From: Mycobacteriaceae bacterium
GTDB lineage: Bacteria > Actinomycetota > Actinomycetes > Mycobacteriales > Mycobacteriaceae
Length of the DNA: 45,103 nt
NCBI GenBank assembly: GCA_019245755.1
Contig: JAFARC010000003.1
Location: forward strand, 1 to 45,103
Reading direction: 5' to 3'
Both the position numbers and the translations under genes were made by a program. Under the pieces are notes generated by a model. That model did no database searches and was not told the DNA's origin. It saw only the letters and a list, made by a program, of their open reading frames with translations. How positions within the stretch are numbered: position 1 is the first letter of the stretch; each line of letters begins with the position of its first letter. Positions 7,558 to 16,473 of the stretch are shown piece after piece.

Positions 7558-9251
7558 GGCCGGCCGCGCTGGCTGCGGTAACGGCGAATCAGGCTGTCCG
7601 TCGAGCCGTCGGACTGCCCCGGCGGCGACGTGTCGGCGGTGAGCACCGGCAGCAACGCCTTGGCCTGCGTCTTGCCCAACTCGACGCCCCACTGGTCGAA
7701 CGAGTCGATGCCCCAGATGACGCCCTCGGTGAACACGATGTGCTCATACAGCGCGATCAGCTGACCCACCACCGACGGCGTGAGCTTGGTCGCGAGGATG
7801 GACGTCGACGGGCGGTTGCCCGGCATCACCTTGTGCGGAACCACGACAGCCGCAGTGCCTTCCGCGGCAATCTCCTCGGCGGTCTTGCCGAACGCCAACA
7901 CCTGGGTCTGGGCGAAGAAGTTGCTCATCAACAAGTCGTGCATGCTGCCGGTCCCGTCGGCTGTCGGCAGGTCGTCGGTGGGCTCGCTGAACCCGATGAA
8001 ATCCGCCGGAACCAGGCGGGTGCCCTGATGCAGCAGCTGGAAGAACGCGTGCTGGCCGTTGGTCCCCGGCTCACCCCAATAGATTTCGCCGGTATCGACG
8101 GTCACCGGCGTCCCGTCCGCGCGCACCGACTTGCCGTTGGACTCCATCGTCAGCTGCTGCAGGTACGCCGGAAACCGGTCCAGGTCGTTGGAATACGGCA
8201 GCACAGCCTTCGTTTCGGCGCCGAAAAAGTTGTTGTACCAAACCCCGAGCAGCCCCAACAGCACCGGCGCGTTGGCTTCCAGCGGCGCCGACTTGAAATG
8301 CTCGTCCAGCGTATGGAATCCGTTCAGAAACTCGCCGAACCGCTCCGGGCCGATCGCGATCATCAGCGACAGCCCGATCGCTGAATCGACCGAATAGCGG
8401 CCGCCCACCCAGTCCCAGAAACCGAACATGTTGGCGGTGTCGATGCCGAAGTCGTCGACCAGCCGCGCGTTCGTCGACACGGCGGCGAAATGCTTCGACA
8501 CCGCGGCATCGCCCAGCTTTTCGGTGAGCCAGCGCCGGGCGGCGGTCGCGTTCGTCAGCGTTTCCAGCGTGGAGAACGTCTTCGACGCCACGATGAACAG
8601 CGTCTTCGCCGGGTCGAGGTCGGTCAGCGTCGCCACCAGATCGGCCGGGTCGATGTTGGAGACGAACCGACACTCGATTCGCGAGTCGTTGTAGTGACGC
8701 AGCGCCCGGTAGACCATCACCGGACCCAGGTCCGAGCCGCCGATACCGATGTTGATGACAGTCGTGATCCGCTCGCCGGTGGCTCCGGTCGACTCGCCGC
8801 TGCGCAGCCGAGCCGCGAAGTGGCCCATCCGGTCGAGCACCTCGTGCACGTCGACCACCACGTTCTGCCCGTCGACGGTCAACTCGTCCTCCCGAGGAAG
8901 CCGCAGCGCCGTGTGGAGCACCGCACGGTCCTCCGAGGTGTTGATGTGCACGCCGGCGAACATCTCGTCCCGGTGACGCTCAAGATGCGCCGTTTTGGCC
9001 AGACCGACCAGCAGCGACAGCGTTTCGCGCGACACCCGGTGCTTGCTGTAGTCGATGTAGAGATCGCCGACCGAAACGGCCAGCTCGGTGCCGCGATCCG
9101 GGTCTTCGGCGAAGAAATCACGGAGGTGTTTATTGGCGATCTGGTCATGGTGGCGTTGCAGTGCATTCCACGCCGGCGTCGCAGCGATGTCGGGAATCTG
9201 CGACGTGTCAGCGGCCTTTGGCTCTTCACGCACACGCTCATCGCTCGTCAT
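7551..9251 (-). CDS. pgi: Glucose-6-phosphate isomerase
   Basis: 566 residues, ATG at 9251. It interconverts glucose-6-phosphate and fructose-6-phosphate in glycolysis and gluconeogenesis. Visible family signatures are [19 protein letters not shown] (~167-185), the SIS-domain [11 protein letters not shown] stretch (~230-240), the second Pgi signature around [16 protein letters not shown] (~287-302), and [14 protein letters not shown] near the C-terminus. Length is normal for actinobacterial Pgi. It corresponds to Rv0946c. The start lies 48 bp from the divergent aldehyde dehydrogenase gene, so both promoters must share that short space. Confidence 0.96.
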   Translation of the reverse strand: MTSDERVREEPKAADTSQIPDIAATPAWNALQRHHDQIANKHLRDFFAEDPDRGTELAVSVGDLYIDYSKHRVSRETLSLLVGLAKTAHLERHRDEMFAGVHINTSEDRAVLHTALRLPREDELTVDGQNVVVDVHEVLDRMGHFAARLRSGESTGATGERITTVINIGIGGSDLGPVMVYRALRHYNDSRIECRFVSNIDPADLVATLTDLDPAKTLFIVASKTFSTLETLTNATAARRWLTEKLGDAAVSKHFAAVSTNARLVDDFGIDTANMFGFWDWVGGRYSVDSAIGLSLMIAIGPERFGEFLNGFHTLDEHFKSAPLEANAPVLLGLLGVWYNNFFGAETKAVLPYSNDLDRFPAYLQQLTMESNGKSVRADGTPVTVDTGEIYWGEPGTNGQHAFFQLLHQGTRLVPADFIGFSEPTDDLPTADGTGSMHDLLMSNFFAQTQVLAFGKTAEEIAAEGTAAVVVPHKVMPGNRPSTSILATKLTPSVVGQLIALYEHIVFTEGVIWGIDSFDQWGVELGKTQAKALLPVLTADTSPPGQSDGSTDSLIRRYRSQRGRPA

Positions 9252-9299
9252 TCCTCGACACTAGTGCGGTCCGATGACCAAAGGTGTAAATGGTGGAGT

Positions 9300-10748
9300 A
9301 TGGATACCGCCAAGCTGTTGTCATCCGTTCCGACCGGTCTGTGGATCGGCGGTGAGGAACGTTCCGGCGCCGCCGCCTTCGACGTCCTGGACCCATCCGA
9401 CGACCACGTCCTGGCGTCCGTCGCGGATGCGACGGCCGCCGACGCCATCGCCGCCCTAGACGCCGCCGCGGCGGTGGGCCCTGAGTGGGCCGCGACGCCG
9501 CCGCGCGAACGCGGCGAGATCCTGCGTTCGGTATGGGAAATGATCAGCGCCCACGCCGAGGACGTCGCGACACTGATGACGCTGGAGATGGGCAAGGTGT
9601 TGCCGGAAAGCATGGCCGAAGTCAAGTACGGCGGCGAATTCTTCCGCTGGTTCTCCGAAGAGGCCGCACGCGTCCACGGCCGGTTCATGCCCAGTCCGGC
9701 CGGCAACGGCCGCATACTCGTCACCAAACAGCCGGTGGGTCCGTGTTATGCGATCACCCCGTGGAATTTCCCGCTGGCGATGGGCACCCGCAAGATCGGA
9801 CCCGCGATGGCTGCCGGCTGCACCATGATCGTCAAGCCCGCGCAGGAAACCCCGCTGACCATGCTGTGGCTGGCCAAGCTGATGGACGAGGCAGGTCTGC
9901 CCAAGGGCGTGCTGTCGGTGTTGCCGACCACCAACGCCGGTGAGGTGACCCAGGCCCTCATCGACGACGGGCGGCTGCGCAAGCTGACGTTCACCGGATC
10001 CACCGCCGTGGGCAGGTCACTCGTCAAGCAGAGCGCCGACAAGCTGCTGCGGACGTCGATGGAACTCGGCGGCAACGCGCCGTTCGTGGTGTTCGACGAC
10101 GCCGATGTCGACGCCGCGGTCGACGGCGCAATGCTGGCCAAGCTGCGCAACGGCGGCGAGGCCTGCACCGCGGCCAACCGCTTCCACGTCGCCAACGCGG
10201 TGCGTGCGGAATTCACCGAAAAGCTGGTCAAGCGGATGAGCGAGGTGACGTTGGGCAACGGTCTCGACTCGTCGGCCACGTTGGGCCCGCTGATCAACGC
10301 CAAACAGCTGAACACGGTGAAGGAACTGGTCGACGACGCAGTCTCCAGAGGCGCGACGGTCGTGATCGGCGGTGAGGCACCCGACCGGCCCGGCCACTTC
10401 TACCCGGCCACCGTGCTCACCGACGTCCCGCCGGACGCGCGCATCCTGCACGAGGAGGTGTTCGGTCCGGTCGCGCCGATCACCGGCTTCGACGCCGAGG
10501 AGGAGGGCATCGCCGTCGCCAACGACACCGAATACGGCCTCACCGCCTACATCTACACCCGGTCGCTAGACCGTGCGCTGCGCGTGTCCGAGGCGATCGA
10601 ATCCGGGATGGTCGGCGTGAATCGCGGTGTAATTTCCGATCCGGCAGCGCCTTTCGGTGGCGTCAAGGAGTCGGGCTTCGGCCGTGAAGGCGGCTTCGAA
10701 GGCATCGAGGAGTATCTCGAGATCAAGTACGTCGCGCTGACCAACTAG
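9300..10748 (+). CDS. NAD(P)-dependent succinate-semialdehyde dehydrogenase-type aldehyde dehydrogenase
   Basis: 482 residues, ATG at 9300 with GGTGGAG just upstream. Aldehyde dehydrogenase superfamily: the oxyanion Asn156 in TPWNFP, general base Glu255 in MELGGNAPF, catalytic Cys289 in NGGEACTAANR, and cofactor motif FTGSTAVGR (231-239). The overall pattern is closest to GabD-type enzymes that oxidise succinate semialdehyde to succinate, but substrate assignment within this superfamily is uncertain. No homologue sits at this place between pgi and the chorismate mutase gene in M. tuberculosis as I remember it, so it is probably an accessory or relocated gene. Confidence 0.85.
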   Translation: MDTAKLLSSVPTGLWIGGEERSGAAAFDVLDPSDDHVLASVADATAADAIAALDAAAAVGPEWAATPPRERGEILRSVWEMISAHAEDVATLMTLEMGKVLPESMAEVKYGGEFFRWFSEEAARVHGRFMPSPAGNGRILVTKQPVGPCYAITPWNFPLAMGTRKIGPAMAAGCTMIVKPAQETPLTMLWLAKLMDEAGLPKGVLSVLPTTNAGEVTQALIDDGRLRKLTFTGSTAVGRSLVKQSADKLLRTSMELGGNAPFVVFDDADVDAAVDGAMLAKLRNGGEACTAANRFHVANAVRAEFTEKLVKRMSEVTLGNGLDSSATLGPLINAKQLNTVKELVDDAVSRGATVVIGGEAPDRPGHFYPATVLTDVPPDARILHEEVFGPVAPITGFDAEEEGIAVANDTEYGLTAYIYTRSLDRALRVSEAIESGMVGVNRGVISDPAAPFGGVKESGFGREGGFEGIEEYLEIKYVALTN

Positions 10749-10829
10749 CTCCCCGCGCCGTGCGCGCCTCCCCTGATCACAGACACGTCGCACCTAAACT
10801 TGCTCGCGTCCAACAGGGAGGTCATCGAC

Positions 10830-12902
10830 GTGTCGGCAGCACCTGCTGGGGTCGAGGCCGTGCCGGTCGGCACCACTGGACGGCGGCGGTGGGTCGCTCC
10901 CGACCCGCGCACCGCGCGGGTCGGGAGGGCAAACCGTGGCACCCAGCGGCCGCGTCGCACCGCCATCCCTGCACTGGACGGCCTTCGCGCCGTGGCCGTG
11001 GCGCTCGTGCTGGTCAACCACGGCGGCATCCCGGGTGTCGACGGCGGTTTCATCGGTGTCGACATCTTCTTCGTCCTCAGCGGATTCCTGATCACCGCCC
11101 TGCTGCTCGAGGAGCTGGACCGCACCGGACGTGTGGACGTGGCCGAGTTCTGGATCCGGCGCGCCCGACGCCTGCTGCCCGCGCTGCTGGTGTTGGTGGC
11201 GGCCGTCGCCGGCTGCCGCGAGCTTTTCCCGCCGGAGGCGGTTGCCGGGATACGCGACGACGCTGTCGCCGCGTTCCTGTGGGTGGCGAACTGGAGCTTG
11301 GTCGCGCGCAAGGCCGACTACTTCAGCCAAGGCGCCACCCCATCGCCGCTGCAGCACACCTGGTCACTCGGGGTGGAGGAGCAGTATTACCTGCTCTGGC
11401 CGCTGCTGCTGATCGGGGCGGCGGTGCTGCTGGCCGCCATCGCCAGGCGCCGCCACCGAGCCGCCAGCATCGGCGTGGTCCGCCTGGCCGTCGTCGCGCT
11501 GGCCGCTGCCGGTGCTGCGGCCTCCGCCGCGGCCGCCGTCACGCGGGTGTCGTCGGCGGCCTCGCTCAACCGCGTGTACTTCGGCACCGACACCCGCGCG
11601 CAGGCACTGCTCGTCGGCGCCGCGGCGGCGGCGCTGTTGGTCCGGGACTGGTCGGCGCTGGCCATGGGCTGGTCGGTGATCAGATCGCGGTGGGCCAGAT
11701 GGCTCGCCCGAGGCCTGCCGATCATCGGTCTGGGCGCGCTGGGAGCGAGCGCGCACTACGCGAGCGGCAGCGCGGCGCAGTTTCACCGCGGGCTGTTGAT
11801 CGTGGTGGCCGCGGCCGCCGTCGCGGTGGTCGTGCCGGTGGCGCTGGATCAGCAGGGAGTGGTCGCGCGGGTGCTGGCCCTGCGGCCGCTGGTATGGCTC
11901 GGCACCATCTCCTACGGCGTCTACCTGTGGCACTGGCCGGTCTTCCTGGCGATCAACGGTGAGCGCACCGGATGGTCCGGGCTGCCGTTGTTCCTGGTCC
12001 GGTGCGTCGCCACGATCGGTGTCGCCGCGCTGTCCTGGTGGGCGATCGAACAGCCCATCCGACGTTGGCGACCCGTGCGGATCCCGATGTTGCGACTGGC
12101 GGCCGCGACCATCGCCACGGCCGTCGCGGTGACGATCCTGCTGATGCCGGCGGGGACGCCGCCACCGCGGTTTTCGACCGCTGCGATCATGTCGCCGGAT
12201 CCACCGGTGGAAACCGTCCGCCCGGTCGGTGCGCCGCAGTACAACGGTCCGCGTGCGCACACCGTGTCGGTGTTCGGAGACTCCGTCGCCTGGACCTTGA
12301 TGCGCTACCTGCCGGCGACCCCGGGAATCAACTTCATCGACAACACCACGATCGGGTGCGGCATCGTCCGCGGCGGCCCCTACCGCTACCAGGGCCAGAC
12401 CCTCGACCAGAAACCCGAGTGCGACACCTGGCCGGACAGATGGGCACAGCGCATCTCCTACGAGCGGCCCGACGTCGTGCTGCTGATCGTCGGCCGCTGG
12501 GAGACCATCGACCGCGTCAACGAAGGGCGCTGGACGCACATTCGCGAACCGGCATTCGACCAATACCTGACGGGTGAGCTCAGACGCGCAATGGACATCC
12601 TCGGCTCAACCGGGGCCAGGGTAGTGGTAACCACCGAGCCCTACAACCGCCGCGGGGAAAAGCCGGACGGGACCCTGTACCCCGAGGACGACCCTGACCG
12701 GGTTGACGAATGGAACGCCTTGCTGCGCCGGGTGATCGGAAACCGCCCGAACGTCGAGGTGCTCGACCTCAACGACAAGCTCTGCCCGGGCGGTTACTAC
12801 ACCGCCAAGCTCGACGGCATCCAGATGCGGATAGACGGTGTACATCCCACGCCGGCGGCCGTGAAGTGGCTGACACCGTGGCTGGTGGACGCTGTTCGGT
12901 GA
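10830..12902 (+). CDS. OafA/YrhL-type acyltransferase with C-terminal SGNH domain
   Basis: 690 residues from the GTG at 10830, preceded by CAGGGAGG about 10 bp upstream; an in-frame TTG at 10800 is less likely. Residues ~50-440 form an acyltransferase-3 integral membrane domain of about ten helices, with IPALDGLRAVAVALVLVNHG, the FFVLSGFLIT motif and WSLGVEEQYYLLWP. Residues ~480-690 form a periplasmic SGNH-hydrolase-like domain: GDS in SVFGDSVAW, G/N-block residues around NTTIGCG and VLLIVGRWE, and the Asp-x2-His pair in DGVHPTPAA. Such proteins O-acetylate or O-acylate cell-wall glycans or glycolipids. The acceptor is unknown. It converges on the chorismate mutase gene with 13 bp between. 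Confidence 0.88.
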   Translation: MSAAPAGVEAVPVGTTGRRRWVAPDPRTARVGRANRGTQRPRRTAIPALDGLRAVAVALVLVNHGGIPGVDGGFIGVDIFFVLSGFLITALLLEELDRTGRVDVAEFWIRRARRLLPALLVLVAAVAGCRELFPPEAVAGIRDDAVAAFLWVANWSLVARKADYFSQGATPSPLQHTWSLGVEEQYYLLWPLLLIGAAVLLAAIARRRHRAASIGVVRLAVVALAAAGAAASAAAAVTRVSSAASLNRVYFGTDTRAQALLVGAAAAALLVRDWSALAMGWSVIRSRWARWLARGLPIIGLGALGASAHYASGSAAQFHRGLLIVVAAAAVAVVVPVALDQQGVVARVLALRPLVWLGTISYGVYLWHWPVFLAINGERTGWSGLPLFLVRCVATIGVAALSWWAIEQPIRRWRPVRIPMLRLAAATIATAVAVTILLMPAGTPPPRFSTAAIMSPDPPVETVRPVGAPQYNGPRAHTVSVFGDSVAWTLMRYLPATPGINFIDNTTIGCGIVRGGPYRYQGQTLDQKPECDTWPDRWAQRISYERPDVVLLIVGRWETIDRVNEGRWTHIREPAFDQYLTGELRRAMDILGSTGARVVVTTEPYNRRGEKPDGTLYPEDDPDRVDEWNALLRRVIGNRPNVEVLDLNDKLCPGGYYTAKLDGIQMRIDGVHPTPAAVKWLTPWLVDAVR

Positions 12903-12915
12903 TGGGCTGCTGTCA

Positions 12916-13233
12916 TCAGCGGCCGAGGCGGCCGCGGCCCAGCCGCAGCAGCAGCATCGCCAGGTCCTTGCCCTCGGGGCCAAGCTCGCTGTACCGCTCG
13001 ATGACCTTCATCTCACGGCTGTGCACCAAGCGGGTGCCACCCGACGCCATCCGGGCGCGGCCGATGGTCTGCGACACCTCGGTGCGCCGCTTGACCGCGG
13101 CGAGGATCTTGGCGTCAAGCCGATCGATCTCTCGCCGCAGATCATCGATATCGGGAACTTGTTCGGATTCTACGCTCGGCTGGGGGCTCACTTGTGACTC
13201 CGGAGTTTCGCTGTTGGTGGGTTCTGGTCTCAT
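12916..13233 (-). CDS. AroQ-type chorismate mutase
   Basis: 105 residues from the ATG at 13233; an in-frame ATG seven codons upstream is possible, but MRPEP matches the known start of the M. tuberculosis homologue Rv0948c as I recall it. The AroQ helical domain has DLRREIDRLDAKILAAVKRR (31-50) and ARMASGGTRLVHSREM (60-75), carrying the active-site Arg and Lys residues, and ends with LLRLGRGRLGR. Converts chorismate to prephenate for Phe and Tyr synthesis. The short mycobacterial enzyme is intrinsically weak and is activated by complex formation with DAHP synthase (AroG), using its C-terminal tail; the retained tail suggests the same here. Confidence 0.93.
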   Translation of the reverse strand: MRPEPTNSETPESQVSPQPSVESEQVPDIDDLRREIDRLDAKILAAVKRRTEVSQTIGRARMASGGTRLVHSREMKVIERYSELGPEGKDLAMLLLRLGRGRLGR

Positions 13234-13418
13234 CCGAATTCGGGCCTCACACAACAGACGAGCCCCCGATCCGGAAGCGGACCGCGGGGCTCTGGGAAGC
13301 AGCTAGACCACGGGCACCGCTAACCGGTACCCATAGAAAAATCGGCACTGCCTTTCGAGCACGTCTCGAGTGTGCCATCCCGGGCCACGCCGACGCAAAG
13401 AATGTCGCCTTCCGGCGG

Positions 13419-13424
13419 TAAGTT
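13419..13424 (+). promoter_or_regulatory. Possible -10 element for uvrD1
   Basis: TAAGTT fits the mycobacterial TANNNT -10 pattern and ends 9 bp before the uvrD1 ATG, which would give a nearly leaderless transcript. No convincing -35 or LexA box is seen. Confidence 0.35.
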
Positions 13425-13433
13425 GGATCAGAC

Positions 13434-15770
13434 ATGAGCGTGCACGTGACCGACGTCCCGGCCAATCCCGAGGCCGCGGAACTCTTGGCGGCCCTCAATC
13501 CCCAGCAGCGCCGTGCGGTGCTGCACGCGGGGTCGCCACTGCTGATCGTCGCCGGTGCCGGATCGGGCAAGACGGCGGTGCTGACCCGGCGCATCGCCTA
13601 TCTGCTGGCCGCGCGCGACGTCGGCCCGGGACAGGTGCTGGCGATCACGTTCACGAACAAGGCCGCCGCCGAAATGCGAGACCGGGTGGTAGGGCTCGTC
13701 GGGCCGCGCGCGCGGGCGATGTGGGTGGCGACGTTCCACTCCGCCTGTGTGCGGATCCTGCGCAACCAGGCGTCCCTGGTGCCGGGGCTGAATTCGAACT
13801 TCTCGATCTACGACGCCGACGACTCCCGCCGTCTGCTGCTGATGATCGGCAAGGACATGGGGCTGGACACCCGCAGGTACTCGCCGCGGCTACTGGGCAA
13901 TTGCATCTCCAACCTTAAGAACGAGTTGATCGACCCCGAACAAGCCGCGGGCAACGTGGCGGAGAGCGCCGACGACCTCAACCACATAGTCGCCGACGTG
14001 TACGCCGAATACCAGCGTCGGCTGCGGGCGGCCAACGCGCTCGACTTCGACGACCTCATCGGGGAGACAGTCGCGTTGCTGCAACGCTTTCCGCAGATTG
14101 CGCAGTACTACCGGCGGCGGTTTCGACACATCCTCGTCGACGAGTATCAGGACACCAACCACGCCCAATACCTGCTGGTGCGGGAGCTGGTCGGCCGGAA
14201 CCCCGGGGACGGGGTGCCCGCCGCGGAGCTGTGCGTGGTCGGCGACGCCGACCAGTCGATCTACGCCTTCCGCGGCGCGACGATTCGCAACATTGAGGAC
14301 TTCGAACGCGACTTCCCGAACGCCACAACAGTTCTGCTGGAGCAGAATTACCGGTCGACGCAGAACATCCTGTCCGCGGCCAACTCGGTCATCTCCTGCA
14401 ATGCCAACCGCCGCGCGAAGCGGCTGTGGACCGACGCGGGCGACGGGGAGCCGATCGTCGGCTATGTCGCCGACAATGAACGCGACGAAGCCACGTTCGT
14501 GGCAACTGAAATCGACCGCCTCGTCGACGGTGCTGCTGGGCCTGGCGACATCACCTACAACGACGTCGCGGTGTTCTACCGCACCAACAACTCGTCGCGC
14601 TCGCTGGAGGAGGTCTTCATCCGGGCCGGCATCCCGTATAAGGTCGTCGGGGGCGTCCGGTTCTACGAGCGCAAGGAAATCCGCGACATCGTCGCCTACC
14701 TGCGCGTGCTGGACAACCCCGGGGACGCGGTCAGCATGCGCCGCATCCTCAACACCCCGCGGCGCGGCATCGGCGACCGGGCCGAGGCCTGCGTGGCGGT
14801 GTACGCCGAGAACACCGGCTTCGGCTTCGCCGACGCGCTGCAGGCCGCCGCCGAGGGCCGGGTCCCGATGTTGAACAGCCGCTCCGAGAAGGCGATCGCC
14901 GGGTTCATCGAGGTGCTCGACGATCTGCGGTCGCGCCTGGACGAGGACCTGGGCGACCTGGTGGAAGCGGTGCTCGACCGCACCGGCTACCGCGCCGAGC
15001 TGGAGGCCTCCAGCGATCCGCAGGACCTGGCGCGGCTGGACAACTTGAACGAACTCGTCAGCGTCGCACACGAATTCAGCATGGACCGAGCCAACGCCGC
15101 CGCCCTTGACGAAGACCTGAACATTCCCGAGGACGAAGACGTCCCCGATACCGGCGAGCTGGCGGAGTTTCTCGAACGGGTGTCGCTGGTCGCCGACGCC
15201 GACGAGATTCCCCAGCACTCCGCCGGCGTGGTCACCCTCATGACCCTGCACACCGCCAAGGGGCTGGAGTTCCCGGTCGTGTTCGTCACCGGCTGGGAGG
15301 ACGGTATGTTCCCGCACATGCGGGCGCTGGGCGATCCGGCGGAACTGTCCGAGGAGCGGCGGCTGGCCTACGTCGGCATCACCCGGGCCCAGCTGCGGCT
15401 GTACCTGAGCCGGGCCAAGGTCCGCTCCTCGTGGGGACAGCCGATGATGAACCCCGAGTCGCGATTCCTGCGGGAAATCCCCCAGCACCTCATCGAGTGG
15501 CGACGCAGCGATTCGACGCCGTCGTTCAGCGCGCCGGTCAGCGGGGCCGGCCGGTTCGGCCCGGCCCGCCCTGCGCCGTCACGCGCCCCGGCCGCCAAAC
15601 GGGCCCTGCTGGTGCTCGAGCCCGGCGACCGGGTCAGCCACGACAAGTACGGGCTGGGCCGGGTCGAGGAGGTGTCCGGCGTCGGGGAATCGGCGATGTC
15701 GCTGATCGACTTCGGCAGCGCCGGCCGGGTCAAGCTCATGCACAACCACGCCCCGCTGCAAAAGCTATAG
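13434..15770 (+). CDS. uvrD1: ATP-dependent DNA helicase UvrD1
   Basis: 778 residues, ATG at 13434. Superfamily 1A helicase: Q-motif LNPQQRRAVLH (21-31), Walker A GAGSGKT (41-47), LAITFTNKAAAEM, Walker B DEYQDTNHAQY, motif III GDADQSIYAFRG, motif IV LEQNYRS, motif V TLHTAKGLEFPVVFV and motif VI AYVGITRAQLRLY. The C-terminal tail ending in a KYGLGRVEEVSGVGE segment resembles the Tudor-like domain that binds Ku and RNA polymerase in mycobacterial UvrD1. Functions in nucleotide excision repair and Ku-stimulated unwinding. Its stop abuts the stop of the convergent gene with zero intervening bases. Confidence 0.96.
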   Translation: MSVHVTDVPANPEAAELLAALNPQQRRAVLHAGSPLLIVAGAGSGKTAVLTRRIAYLLAARDVGPGQVLAITFTNKAAAEMRDRVVGLVGPRARAMWVATFHSACVRILRNQASLVPGLNSNFSIYDADDSRRLLLMIGKDMGLDTRRYSPRLLGNCISNLKNELIDPEQAAGNVAESADDLNHIVADVYAEYQRRLRAANALDFDDLIGETVALLQRFPQIAQYYRRRFRHILVDEYQDTNHAQYLLVRELVGRNPGDGVPAAELCVVGDADQSIYAFRGATIRNIEDFERDFPNATTVLLEQNYRSTQNILSAANSVISCNANRRAKRLWTDAGDGEPIVGYVADNERDEATFVATEIDRLVDGAAGPGDITYNDVAVFYRTNNSSRSLEEVFIRAGIPYKVVGGVRFYERKEIRDIVAYLRVLDNPGDAVSMRRILNTPRRGIGDRAEACVAVYAENTGFGFADALQAAAEGRVPMLNSRSEKAIAGFIEVLDDLRSRLDEDLGDLVEAVLDRTGYRAELEASSDPQDLARLDNLNELVSVAHEFSMDRANAAALDEDLNIPEDEDVPDTGELAEFLERVSLVADADEIPQHSAGVVTLMTLHTAKGLEFPVVFVTGWEDGMFPHMRALGDPAELSEERRLAYVGITRAQLRLYLSRAKVRSSWGQPMMNPESRFLREIPQHLIEWRRSDSTPSFSAPVSGAGRFGPARPAPSRAPAAKRALLVLEPGDRVSHDKYGLGRVEEVSGVGESAMSLIDFGSAGRVKLMHNHAPLQKL

Positions 15771-16469
15771 CTACCTGGTCCACCGCCAGGTGGCCGGCGC
15801 CAGCGTCAGCACCGCGGTGCTCAACGGCAGGACCGGTATCGCGCGCACCACCCCGGCCATGTGCGCTCCGGCGACAAAGATGCCGGCGAAGATCAGCACC
15901 GCCAGCACCGCCGCGACGAGGGTGAGGAAGATGCCGACCCGCCTGCGCAGCAACAGCGCAATCACGCCGCTGATCGTGCTGGCCGCGAAGACCGCGGTAA
16001 GGAACCCGACGCCGACGCAGAACAACCGGTCGGTCTTCCACCAGCCGGTGATCAAATCGGTGGCGACGACGGTGGTGGCCCACCCGCTGATGATGCTGAC
16101 CGCCGACGCGGCGACCGCGGTGGCGTTGCCCGGCGGCTTCGGCGCGTCCCCGATGCGTCCCGGCGCAGGCCGGATCAGTCCGGTCGGCGGTTCCTCCAGC
16201 GGCCCCACCACATTGGTGGGCCCGTCGCCGGCCGGCTCGCGACGCAAAATGCTGGTGCGGGCGTCATCGCCGGGCGGCTCGGGAATGGCTCCGGTCGGAT
16301 GCCGACGGATGATGCTCGTCTTGGAGTCGTCGTCACCGGCGGTTTTCGAGCCGTCGGCATCGGGTGTTTTCGAGTCACCGGCGCCCGGAGCGGCAACCGG
16401 CTCGCTAGGCTCGGGCTCGCCGCATGATTCACCAGATAAGTCGTCGTGCGGCCCGTCCGAAGAAGACAA
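15771..16469 (-). CDS. Membrane protein with acidic disordered N-terminus and TSI[IL]RR motifs
   Basis: 232 residues from a TTG at 16469, 4 bp after the upstream M23 peptidase stop, so it is probably translationally coupled; the start is weakly supported. Residues 1-110 are acidic, Pro/Gly/Ser/Thr-rich and probably disordered. They contain three SKT repeats (33, 41, 49) and two copies of DD-x-[KR]TSI[IL]RR-x-P (motif cores at 51-56 and 72-77). Residues ~115-225 hold three or four transmembrane segments. I do not recognise the family. The threonine motifs resemble mycobacterial Ser/Thr-kinase sites with a hydrophobic +3 residue (inference). Confidence 0.7.
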   Translation of the reverse strand: MSSSDGPHDDLSGESCGEPEPSEPVAAPGAGDSKTPDADGSKTAGDDDSKTSIIRRHPTGAIPEPPGDDARTSILRREPAGDGPTNVVGPLEEPPTGLIRPAPGRIGDAPKPPGNATAVAASAVSIISGWATTVVATDLITGWWKTDRLFCVGVGFLTAVFAASTISGVIALLLRRRVGIFLTLVAAVLAVLIFAGIFVAGAHMAGVVRAIPVLPLSTAVLTLAPATWRWTR

Positions 16470-16473
16470 GACG

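Noticed and set aside
8490..9299. Upstream in-frame extension of the aldehyde dehydrogenase reading frame across pgi
   Set aside because: The extension is antisense to pgi and has no aldehyde dehydrogenase character; the ATG at 9300 gives the normal family length.
11364..12563. Long minus-strand frame opposite the OafA-type acyltransferase gene (399 codons)
   Set aside because: Rich in Gln/Arg/Asp/His typical of shadow frames, no domain, and the plus strand is clearly coding.
13890..15488. Long minus-strand open frame opposite uvrD1 (532 codons)
   Set aside because: Composition is that of a GC-rich antisense shadow; uvrD1 on the plus strand has all helicase motifs throughout.
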